A stretch of 64,000 nt of DNA from contig NC_134675.1 in assembly GCF_030463565.1 (NCBI RefSeq), positions 9,693,862-9,757,861 of the forward strand, in the 5' to 3' direction. Under the pieces are notes generated by a model, which had not been told where the DNA came from, did no database searches, and saw nothing but the letters and a program-made list of their open reading frames with translations. Made by a program: the position numbers and the translations under genes. This stretch comes from Pelecanus crispus. Its lineage: Eukaryota > Chordata > Aves > Pelecaniformes > Pelecanidae. Positions 33,472-43,034 of the stretch are shown in pieces (within the stretch, counting starts at the first letter, position 1; every line of letters starts with the position of its first letter).

Positions 33472-34545
33472 TAGAATAGAATCATAGAATCGTTTAGGTT
33501 GGAAAAGACCTTTAAGATCATCCAATCCAACCATTAGCCTACACTACCAAGTCCACACTAAACCAATCAAGGGTAGACTAGACTAAACCATGTCCCAAAG
33601 TGCCACGTCTACCCATTTTTTGAACACTTCCAGGGATGGGGACTCCACCACCTCTCTGGGCAGCCTGTTCCAATGCTTGACTACCCTTTCTGTGAAGAAA
33701 TTTTTCCTGATATCCAATCTAAACCTCCCCTGGCGCAGCTTGAGCCCATTTCCTCTTGTCCTGTCGCTAACTACAGGGGAGAAGAGACCAACCCCCACCT
33801 CACTACAACCTCCTGTCAGGCAGTTATAGAGAGCGATAAGGCCTCCCCTCAGCCTCCTCTTCTCCAGGCTAAACAACCCCAGTTCCCTCAGCCGCTCCTC
33901 ATAAGGCCTGTGCTCCAGACCCTTCACCAGCTTCGTTGCCCTTCTCTGGACACGCTCCAGCACCTCAATGTCTTTCTTGTATTGAGGGGCCCAAAACTGG
34001 ACACAGTATTCCAGGTGTGGCCTCACCAGCGCTGAGTACAGGGGGACAATCACCTCCCTGCTCCTGCTGGCCACACTATTCCTGATACAAGCCAGGATGC
34101 TGTTGGCCTTCTTGGCCACCTGGGCACACTGCTGGCTCATGTTCAGCCGGCTGTCGACCAACACCCCCAGGTCCTTTTCGGCCAGGCAGCTTTCCAGCCA
34201 CTCTTCCCCAAGCCTGTAGCATTGCATGGGGTTGTTGTGACCCAAGTGCAGGACCCGTCACTTGGCCTTGTTAAACCTCATACAGTTGGCCGCGGCCCAT
34301 CGGTCCAGCCTGTCCAGGTCCCTCTGCAGGGCCATCCTACCCTCCAGCAGATCGACACTCCCACCCAATTTGGTGTCATCTGCAAACTTACTGAGGGTGC
34401 ACTCAATCCCCTCATCCAGATCATCAATAAAGATATTAAACAAGGCTGGCCCCAAAACAGAGCCCTGGGGAACACCGCTCGTGACCGGCTGCCAACTGGA
34501 CTTAACTCCATTCACCACTACTCTCTGGGCTCGGCCAGCCAACAT
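33472..34545 (-). mobile_element. CR1 LINE fragment, RT domain to 3' end
   Basis: Minus-strand frames 34545-34258 ([10 protein letters not shown] and Phe-Ala-Asp-Asp, the RT palm motifs) and 34245-33583 (220 codons, CR1 ORF2 C-terminus) are separated by one break near 34258. The 3' end carries the gaatagaatcatagaat octamer-type tail at 33472-33490. It is 5' truncated. Confidence 0.85.
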
Positions 34546-35339
34546 GTTTAACTAACTGAACAGATCATGAGAAACTACCAGACATGACATGAGAAATTAC
34601 TGGATGTGACAGATAACAGAGTGAGAAGCTGACAGAAGTTACAGACAGTGCTGTGAGGGATGGCCAAGCTTCACAGCTAACTGAAGGGCAGTGATGGAGA
34701 CCTTTTGGGGAGCAGAGTCTTCCAAGATTAGCAGTGCCTAGGTAACTGCATCAGTAATACCATGTACGGCCAAGATGACCTAGGTAATGGTATAAGAAAT
34801 ACCAAATTTGGGTATGGATGAAGCAAAACTGGGACCAATGTGGAAAAAAAACATTATTTGGGAGGAGACTGGGGTGGCGAAAAGGGTGCCAAAGAAATGG
34901 GAAAAGGGATAATAAGGTATGCAAATTATGTGATGGTTGTTGTTTGGAGGTCCCTGTCAGGCAGCTGTGCACTTGATCACTGCAGCTGGAACAGAACAAC
35001 AAATCAAACCTTTTGTACTGATCATACCACACAAGTCTGACCTGCTTCTGCAGTCAGTAGGCTTGGGATGGGAGTAGGGTCAGGTGCTTTCCATGGCTAA
35101 CAGGGAAACACATGGTTGGACAGTTTGAACATCCTGGTATCGCCATGTTGGTGTCCATTCCAGGTCTGACAGCATTCGCAGCTATCCACTGCTTCCTAAC
35201 ACTTGCAGAAGACACTATTCTACTTTGACACCAGTTGCTCCTTTCCCTCCACTAATGGAGGCCTTGCAGGGATACAAAAGGACTCCATGTGGCCCACATG
35301 GAGGGAAAGAATAGCCCACAGTCAGCAAAGGAAGGCCTG
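34546..35339. other. Unassigned intergenic stretch
   Basis: No supported gene. The sequence has gentle internal repetition (gagaaactac/gagaaattac/gagaagctga near 34570-34640) and may be an unrecognised, decayed retroelement between the CR1 and the E LTR. Confidence 0.35.
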
Positions 35340-35939
35340 TGTTGTGGTTTAACCCTGGTAGGCAGCTAAACACCACAAAACTGCGCGCTTACTCCCCCAC
35401 CCAGTGGGATGGGGGAGAAAATCAGAAGGGTAAAAGTGAAAAAACTTATGGGTTGAGATAAGGACAGTTTAATAGGGAAACCAAAAGCTGCGCACACAAG
35501 CAAAGCAAACCAAGGAATTCATTCAGTACTTCCCATGGGCAGGCAGGTGATCAGCCATTTCCAAGAAATCAGGGCTCCATCACGCATAACGGTTACTTGG
35601 GAAGACAAATGCCATCACTCCGACTGTCCCCCCTTCCTCCTTCTTCCCCCCAGCTTTTATTGCTGAGCATGACATCATATAGTCTGGACTATCCCTTTGG
35701 TCAGCTGGGATCAGCTGTCCTGGCTGTGTCCCCTTCGAATTTCTTGTGCACCCCCAGCCTGCTTGCTGGGGAGCAGGGGGAAAGGGGAGAGAGAAAGCCT
35801 CAACACTGTGCAAGCACTGTTCAGCAATAGCTACAACATTGTTGTCTTATCAACAATGTTTTGGTTACAAATCCAAAACATAGCACCATACAAGTTACTA
35901 TGAAGAAAATTAACTCAATTCCAGCCAAAACCAGTACCA
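35340..35939 (-). mobile_element. LTR family E solo LTR
   Basis: About 600 bp, with a gggttaaacc-type 3' terminus at 35340 and 5' start near 35939 on the minus strand. It is very similar to the copy at 20169-20770, including the extra block at 35500-35640. cctg(t) on both sides may be the target duplication. Confidence 0.72.
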
Positions 35940-36243
35940 CCTGTTTTATAATGTATGTTTGCTGGGGTGAGCAACCTCTGGTTTGGGTGGGTGTTCTCAT
36001 TCCTCCAGTGTCTTTTCATATTTTTTTGTACATGCTCCCATTTAGTCTTTTAACTTGTTTTCCACCTCTGCAAAGAAAACTGAAATGTCAGGTACCACTA
36101 TGTGAAGTACAACATGTATGTATTTGCTGAAAGAGTTTTCATCTCTAGAAAGATTATTCCCTCAGCATGTAAGAGTTTTATTTGTATGTATAGATGTATA
36201 TCTTAGACTAAGGATATTGAACTGTTTGTTTGTAGTTTATTAT

Positions 36244-36802
36244 TGTCCTGGTTTCGGCTGGGATAGAGTTAATTTTCTTCCTAGTAGCTGGCATAGTGCT
36301 GTGGTTTGGATTTAGTAGGAGAAGAATGCTGATAACACACTGATGGTTTAGTTGTTGCTCAGCAGTGCTTACACCAGTCAAGGACTTTTCAGCTTCCCAT
36401 GCTCTGCCAGGTGCACAAGAAGCTGGGAGGGGGCACAGCCAGAATAGTTAATCCAAACTGCCACAAGGGCTATTCCATACCATATGATGTCATGCTCAGT
36501 ATAGAAACTGGGGGGGGTTGGCTGGGGGGAGCGATCGCTGCTTGGGAACTGGCTGGGTATTGGTCAGCGGGTGGTGAGCAATTGCATTGTGCATCACTTG
36601 CTTTGTATATTGTTGTTATTATTATATTGTTATTATTATCATTACTATCTTACTTTATTTCAATTATTAAACTGTTCTTATCTCACCCCAGGAGTGTTTC
36701 TCACTCTTACTCCTCCAATTCTCTCCCCCATCCCACTGGGGCAGGGGGAGTGAGCGAGCGGCTGCGTGGTGCTTAGTTGCTGGCTGGGGTTAAACCACAA
36801 CA
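36244..36802 (+). mobile_element. LTR family E solo LTR
   Basis: 559 bp from tgtcctggtttcggctggg to ggttaaaccacaaca, with attaaactgttcttatct at about 36666. No convincing target duplication is visible (attat versus cttac). Confidence 0.72.
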
Positions 36803-36852
36803 CTTACCCACACCCTCAGTTACTGTATAAAGTCATGCTGGATCAGTATGAG

Positions 36853-38056
36853 TGTTCAGGGATGTTAAGAGCAGCCGCTGCTTCCAGCAGCTCCGGCCCA
36901 GGTCTTCCTCCTGCCCCGCTGCTGGAGCTCAGCCCAGTGTGCCCAGAACCTGGGGTCTCTGCCCAGGCTGAGGGAATCAGCTGCTGCTTTCCTGTTTTCA
37001 GGTTCAACCAGTAGCAGAGGGGATCACCTATTGCAGAGATACACAGACACATACACAGAGGACATACACAGGACACAGACAGTTACTACAGCCAAGGCTC
37101 TGCCTTCAACAGCACCTCACAGAGAACATAAACACAGACAGCCAAGTCTCCTCCTCCTCTTCGGCTTGTAGAGACAGAAGTTCACTAGTGAAGGCACATA
37201 CACAACACTCCCTAGGTTCACAAGCACACGCATGTTTGCGGATCCCCTGAGTAAAGGCACGGCCTCTCTGTGCATCTGATATCCCTTCCCAAATCCCAGG
37301 CCCTCTGACCCACCCCACGGGTCTCTTACCTGCTGGTCCAGCCTCATGCTTGCTACAAACATGCAGCACTCACATGCTCATCCCACAGACACTCCACATT
37401 TGCAAGTTCCCCCGGATACCAGCACAGACCCTCTTCCCACCTAATCCCCCTGCCTGGACCCAGGGTCTCCTACTTGTCAGCTAGTCCAGCTTGAAGTCTG
37501 CTAGCAAATGACACACACCCACACACACCCAGTTTGGGGAAGATATAGACATTCGCCCCCTCAGCAGCCGGCATCAGGCACAGTCCTGTTCCAGCCGCTG
37601 GTGCTGAGCCCCTCACTCACCTCGCTCACGCCAGTGCCCCTCCCAGTAGCTGGTTTTTGGGACACACACTGTTCCTACTGCAGTGTATGGTGTCCGAGAC
37701 ACCCACCCTCTCCAGTAGCTGACACTGAGACCCCACTTGCTCCAGTAGTTGAGACTGAGACCCCCACTCACTCCAGTAGTTGAGGCTGAGACCCCCACTC
37801 ACTCCAGTATCTGACACCAGAGACCCAGGGTGTCTACACCATTGGTCTGACTCCAGTAGCTGGCACCCAGTCCACTCATGCTGGTCTCCCCAGTACCTGG
37901 GGCTCTGGGCACAAAGTCTGTAGGACCCATGCCAATCCAGAGAGCTCTGGCCCCTCCAACTACTGATTATAGGACCCTCACTCACTCCAGTAGCTGACAC
38001 CACAGGCCAGGGGCACCCACACTCCCAGTCTGAATACAGTAACTGGCCCAAAATCC
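36853..38056 (-). mobile_element. LTR family B, 5' truncated, with expanded minisatellite
   Basis: It starts at tgttcagggatgttaagag, the reverse complement of the B terminus, and ends where a CR1 fragment begins. At about 37700-37830 the ctccagtagttgagactgag unit is present in at least four near-identical tandem copies of about 30-34 bp, more regular than in the other B copies. Confidence 0.65.
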
Positions 38057-38275
38057 ACTCATAGAATCACAAAATCGTAGAATGGCTGAGGTTGCCAGTT
38101 GCCCAGGACCACATCCAGATGGCATTCGAATATATGGAGACTCCAGAACTTCCCTGGGCAACCTGTTCCATGGCTCAGTCATCCTCACAGTAAAAAAGTG
38201 TTTCCTGGTGTTCAGAGGAAACCTCCTGTGTTTCAGTTTGTGCCCACTGAATCTTGTCTTGTCACTGAATACCAC
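38057..38275 (-). mobile_element. CR1 LINE 3' fragment
   Basis: It reads catagaatcacaaaatcgtag and ccctgggcaacctgttcc, the reverse complement of a CR1 3' end. It is joined head to head with a plus-strand CR1 fragment at about 38276. Confidence 0.7.
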
Positions 38276-38745
38276 TGTAGCATGGGCTGCAGTGATCACA
38301 CCCTGGTGGAATTCACAAGCTTGAGGGATATGGGCCAGGTGAAGAATAAAGTCAAGACGCTGAATTTTAGGAGAGCAAACTTTCAGGTGTTTAAGGAACT
38401 AGTGGATGGGACTCCCTGGGAAACTGCCCTTAGGGATAAAAGAGCAGAAGGGAGCTGGCAGCTCTTTAAGGACGTTTTTCTTAGAGCACAAGAGCTCTCG
38501 ATTCCCATGCGTAAGAAATCAGGCAAGGAAGGCAGGAGACCAGCATCGGGAAAGCTAAGGCACAGCTGGAGCTGAATTTGGCAAGGGATGTGAAGAATAA
38601 TGAGAAGGGCTTCAACAGGCGCGTTGGTCAGAAAAGGAAGACTAAAGAAAACATGCACCACCCCTACCCACCCCACCCCACCCCACCCCCCAATAAATAA
38701 GACAGGAGATCTAGTGACAACTGACATGGAGAAAGCTGAGATACT
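38276..38745 (+). pseudogene. CR1 ORF2 endonuclease/linker fragment
   Basis: The plus frame reads Cys-Ser-Asp-His-Thr-Leu-Val-Glu-Phe, the Ser-Asp-His motif of the apurinic-type endonuclease, then Phe-Arg-Arg-Ala-Asn-Phe and Ala-Gln-Glu-Leu-Ser-Ile-Pro-Met. These align with 47900-47680 (minus) of the larger CR1. It ends at an A-family LTR. A CCCCA-rich run lies near 38655-38690. Confidence 0.7.
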
Positions 38746-39270
38746 GTACTGGGTATGCATGGCAAGGTTTTGGGAGCAGGGGGGCTACAAGGGTGTCTTC
38801 TGTGAGAAGCTGCTAGAAGCTTCCCCTATGTCAGATAGATCCAATGCCAGCCGGCTCCAAGACAGACCCACCACTGGCCAAAGCCGAGCCAATCAGCGAC
38901 AGTGGTAGCACCTCTGGGATAACATATTTAAGAAAGGGTAAAAAAAACAAAACAAAACAAAAAACCACCAGGACACAAACTGCAGCTGGAGTGAGAATAT
39001 GTGATAGGAACAACCCTGCAGGCACCAAGGTCAGTGAAGAAGGAGGAGGAGGAGGTGCTCCAGGCACCGGAGCAGAGATTCCCCTGCAGCCCCTGGTGCA
39101 GCCCATGGTGAGGCAGCTGTGCCCCTGCAGCCCATGGAGGCCCACGGGGGAGCAGATATCCACCTGCACCCAGGGAGGAGCCCACACCGGAGCAGGGGGA
39201 TGTGCCCAAAGGAGGCTGTGACCCCATGGGAAGCCCATGCCAGAGCAGCCTCCTGGCAGGACCTGTGGAC
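38746..39270 (+). mobile_element. LTR family A, 5' half
   Basis: It is the reverse complement of about 63080-63602: tgtactgggtatgcatggcaagg start, cagccggctccaagacagacc, aacatatttaag, then a Gly/Pro-type GC-rich region up to gcaggacctgtgg. It is truncated at the junction with the C LTR. Confidence 0.65.
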
Positions 39271-39798
39271 CCTGTTGTCCCAAAGATGGGTTCTTTACCC
39301 AGTGTGCAAGAGCCAATTCACACACTGAGTCGAGATAGTTGCTTTATTCCATTTCTGTGCAGAGATGGGTGCTGGGTGGTAATTCCACAAAGCTAGCACA
39401 CCCTGTTATCCTTGCTTCACATATTTATACAATTAAACAAAGTCACTACGCCTACTGTTAACACCTACTTGTTAGTCATTGGTTATTTCTACTTTTGCTT
39501 CAATTTAAAGACAGAGCTCCCTTTAAAATCAGTACGCATGCTCAGTGGGTAGGGGTCTCCCTTTGGAGGTGGGTAGCTCTTCCAACAGAGGTGTGGTTTT
39601 CATATTATAATGAGCTGGTTCACTTGGGGGACACCAGTTAGTGGATCTTGCTGACTAGTAAAAGAGGAGTAGAGGGGAGTTTTGACACTCAAGGATGTAT
39701 GTTCGTTGTTTTAGAGATCTCTTGCCCTTCTGCTCCTCATTATAGATATCCTGGTGCCTATTATCTTTAGTACGTTCCTTCAACAATCAGTCATCAAT
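39271..39798 (-). mobile_element. LTR family C with adjacent polypurine tract
   Basis: On the minus strand the LTR begins tgatgactgattgttg after a purine tract (caaaggggggaat, complement at about 39799-39811) and ends gggacaaca at 39271. A TATA-like box (tataaatatg, complement near 39420) and an aataaa signal (complement near 39345) lie inside. It matches 1-134. Confidence 0.6.
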
Positions 39799-39961
39799 TC
39801 CCCCCTTTGAGACTGTGTAAGGAAAGAAGATTCACATTTTCCTTATAGAAGTCTCATCCTTTCATATGTCTATCTTCCCAAAGCAGAGAAACATTTGCAT
39901 GCACATTGGATTAACACGTATATACATATGAATATTAATAATCCTATAATCAATGTACATA
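39799..39961 (-). other. 3' internal remnant of a family C provirus
   Basis: Starts with the polypurine tract at 39799-39811 and continues with AT-rich sequence lacking an ORF. It connects the LTR to an inverted copy of the LTR end. Confidence 0.45.
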
Positions 39962-40028
39962 TTAGTTTCGACTCAGTGTGTGAATTGGTTCTTGCACACT
40001 GGGTACAGAACCCATCTTTGGGACAACA
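39962..40028 (+). repeat. Inverted copy of the family C LTR terminus
   Basis: About 62 bp here is the reverse complement of 39271-39333 with only a few mismatches (shared gactcagtgtgtgaattgg and cccatctttgggacaaca). Confidence 0.75.
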
Positions 40029-40875
40029 CTGCTGCTTAAAACATTACCTTACTAGTGAGATGCAGGTGTTGGCACTGAGCCTTTTGCCAAACAGAGAGCT
40101 TTCCTGGCTCCTTCACCTCACAGTAACAGTAAAATAGCAGTACTTCTCCTACCTTGTTGCCCATAACATGACAAATTAGAACAGATAGAAAGAGGATTTT
40201 AGACTTGGCAGCACACACAAGAAAAAAATATGTTTTTAGCATTAACCCCTCAAAAAGCAGCCAATTTTCTCCAAGGAGACGTGAAAAAACTTGGTGGAGC
40301 TAGCACATCTGTTTTTCATTTAATTCCAAGAGAGAAATATACACTAAAGTTAGGACATCTCCCATGTTTGTAGTTCTTTGGAAACCTGACAAAATAAATT
40401 AACCTGTGCTATACAGTACATCTCTGTCAGTAGCTTACATCATACTGTGAACAGTTTTCTTTTAACACACTAGACACAAGAACTCCTGTTCTCTGGACAC
40501 ATTAGTGTCTCATTAAAAGCTAATTTGAAAAATTTTATCCTAAGAATCCAGTTACTTGTATTATCTAAACAAAGGAACACAAATTGTCCAAATGGATAGT
40601 TTTTGGGTGCATTCTGAGCAGCACAAGTTAGACTCCCTCATGTGCAGTTAGATTGTTCTGCATCTACTTATTCATATCTGAGCCCTTAAGATACCCGCAA
40701 GGGAGGAGAAAATGGATCTATGAAGAGCATAACCTACTTATTTCTACTCCCTCCTGTTGCTGGCTTTCCTTGCTGCATGTCTGTTTATAGAGATGAGGCG
40801 TTGAGTAACATCAGCACAGGTCTGCTTGACACTGCAGGAAAAACAGTTGGCGGGGGGGGGGGGGGTTATCCAATA
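40029..40875. other. Intergenic stretch, nothing recognised
   Basis: Apparently unique AT-rich sequence without a supported ORF; a run of about 14 G at 40851-40865 precedes the CR1. Confidence 0.45.
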
Positions 40876-42160
40876 ACACAGTCTCCCATAGCATTCTCCT
40901 TGGGAAGCTGGCAGCTCATGGCTTGGATGGGCGTAGTCTTCGCTGGGTAAAAAACTGGCTGGGTGGCCGAGCCCAGAGAGTTGTGGTGAATGGAGTTAAG
41001 TCCAGTTGGCGGACGGTCACGAGCGGTGTTCCCCAGGGCTCTGTTTTGGGGCCAGCCTTGTTTAATATCTTTATTGATGATCTGGATGAGGGGATTGAGT
41101 GCACCCTCAGTAAGTTTGCAGATGACACCAAGTTGGGTGGGAGTGTCGATCTGCTGGAGGGTAGGAAGGCCCTGCAGAGAGACCTGGACAGGCTGGATCG
41201 ATGGGCCGAGGCCAACTGGATGAGGTTGAACAAGGCCAAGTGCCGGGTCCTGCACTTTGGTCACAACAACCCCATGCAGCGCTCCAGGCTTGGGGAAGAG
41301 TGGCTGGAAAGCTGCCTGGCTGAAAAGGACCTGGGGGTGTTGGTCGACAGCCGGCTGAACATGAGCCAGCAGTGTGCCCAGGTGGCCAAGAAGGCCAACA
41401 GCATCCTGGCTTGTATCAGGAATAGTGTGGCCAGCAGGAGCAGGGAGGTGATTGTCCCCCTGTACTCGGCACTGGTGAGGCCACACCTGGAATACTGTGT
41501 CCAGTTTTGGGCCCCTCAATACAAGAAAGACATTGAGGTGCTGGAGCGTGTCCAGAGAAGGGCAACGAAGCTGGTGAAGGGTCTGGAGCACAGGCCTTAT
41601 GAGGAGCGGCTGAGGGAACTGGGGTGGTTTAGTCTGGAGAAGAGGAGGCTGAGGGGAGACCTTATCGCTCTCTACAACTACCTGAAAGGAGGTTGTAGTG
41701 AGGTGGGTGTTGGTCTCTTCTCCCATGTAGTTAGCGGTAGGACGAGAGGAAATGGGCTCAAGCTGCGCCAGGGGAGGTTTAGATTGGATATTAGGAAAAA
41801 TTTCTTCACGGAAAAGGTAGTCAAGCATTGGAACAGGCTGCCCAGAGAGGTGGTGGAGTCACCATCCCTGGAAGCGTTCAAAAAATGGGTAGATGTGGCA
41901 CTCTGGGACATGGTTTAGTGGGCATGGGGTTTTGGGTTGATGGTTGGACTGATGATCTTAGAGGTCCTTTCCAACCTTAATGATTCCTAGTTTTTACTTT
42001 CATTAAAAATAATCCAGCCACCAAGCCAGGAAACATGAAATTGCTACTCTCCCTTTAATTGGTTTAGTGGTGGACTTGGTAATGTTAGATTAATGGTTGG
42101 ACTGGATGATCTTAAAGTTCTTTTCCAACCTAAATGATTCTAGGATTCTATTATATGATT
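40876..42160 (+). mobile_element. CR1 LINE fragment with a 331-codon ORF2 C-terminus and composite tail
   Basis: ORF 40923-41918 is uninterrupted and encodes the RT palm and thumb (Gly-Val-Pro-Gln-Gly-Ser, Phe-Ala-Asp-Asp) and the CR1 C-terminal region, ending at its natural stop. The N-terminal RT and endonuclease are missing. Its 3' end has the same double tail as 24719-25535. The intact frame suggests a relatively young insertion, though it cannot be autonomous. Confidence 0.88.
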
Positions 42161-42640
42161 TTATAAAGTCCCCATCTTTGCCATTGATTATACCAATGTA
42201 AAATGCTTTGTGCCGGTGTAAGCAGCTGTGAAAGGTGCACAAATTTGGGAATGAGTTCAAGGAAACTGGATGAATCGTAGAGGGGATCTAAACCAGTTGA
42301 GTAAAGGAAGATCAACAGCCAAGGTCTTTTCTGTATCTCAAAGTTTCACTTGTCTAAATTTCATTTTAAAAAAAGAGAAATTTGAACTTGTGCTAGATGA
42401 TGTGAGGTGTGAGCCAGATGCAAACCTGCTTATAACAAGTAACTTTTTCAAATTGTCAAGGGATTTTCTTACCTTGTCAGATCATCAGAGCTAATGTGGC
42501 TTGAGTCTGGGAGCCTACCAGAAACCTTGGGATGTCACCAGACGTCAGTAAGGTATCCCAGGGGTGGGGCCCACAGAGTGCAATTCACATGTGCAGTGGG
42601 CAAAATATAAGCCTTCAAAAGAGACCAGGCACAAGTGAAA
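42161..42640. other. Intergenic stretch upstream of NCBP1
   Basis: No repeat or gene recognised; a 74-codon plus ORF (42270-42494) has no identifiable motif. Confidence 0.4.
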
Positions 42641-42689
42641 GTAAATAAAACTTTTTTATTTAATGGAAAAATTCACTAACTTTGTGTTT

Positions 42690-42997
42690 ATTCCTTTCCC
42701 CCATCTTAGAAATCATCCGAGTTCTTTGTACTATAGAGAAACAGGTAGAATAGAGCTATTTCCCAGAGAGTCGCGGGAAGTCACGAAAGAGAAGGCAGTA
42801 GCTTTTCCTATTGCTCTTTTACCCCGGAAGAAGATTGAGACGAACAGGAAGTAAGGAGGGGGCAAGCGGAGGAAAATATTCTGATCCCTGTTGTATGGTC
42901 TTTATATAGTGCTCTTCCTTCTCTTCTTCTACTGTGGGTATAGCGTTCCTGCTTTTTCCTTTTTCACACACAGATTTTTCGCAGGGGCGGTGCTAGT
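42690..42997 (+). promoter_or_regulatory. NCBP1: NCBP1 promoter and 5' UTR region
   Basis: It contains ETS-type cores (ccggaag near 42823, caggaagt near 42845 and gcgggaagt near 42772), no convincing TATA box, and a pyrimidine-rich leader (42910-42960) before the start codon. ETS-driven TATA-less promoters are common for housekeeping genes. CpG density rises from about 42985 into intron 1. Confidence 0.45.
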
Positions 42998-43034
42998 ATG
43001 TCGCGGCGGCGGCGGCACAGCGACGAGAGCGATG
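42998..43034 (+). CDS. NCBP1: NCBP1 coding exon 1
   Basis: Twelve codons plus one base from the ATG at 42998, ending before gtaagc. A CGG run encodes four consecutive Arg, one more than I recall for the human protein. Acidic residues then lead toward the nuclear localisation signal in exon 2. Confidence 0.93.

Noticed and set aside
40866-41828. 320-codon minus-strand ORF opposite a CR1
   Set aside because: It is the antisense shadow of CR1 ORF2, whose plus frame carries the real RT motifs.
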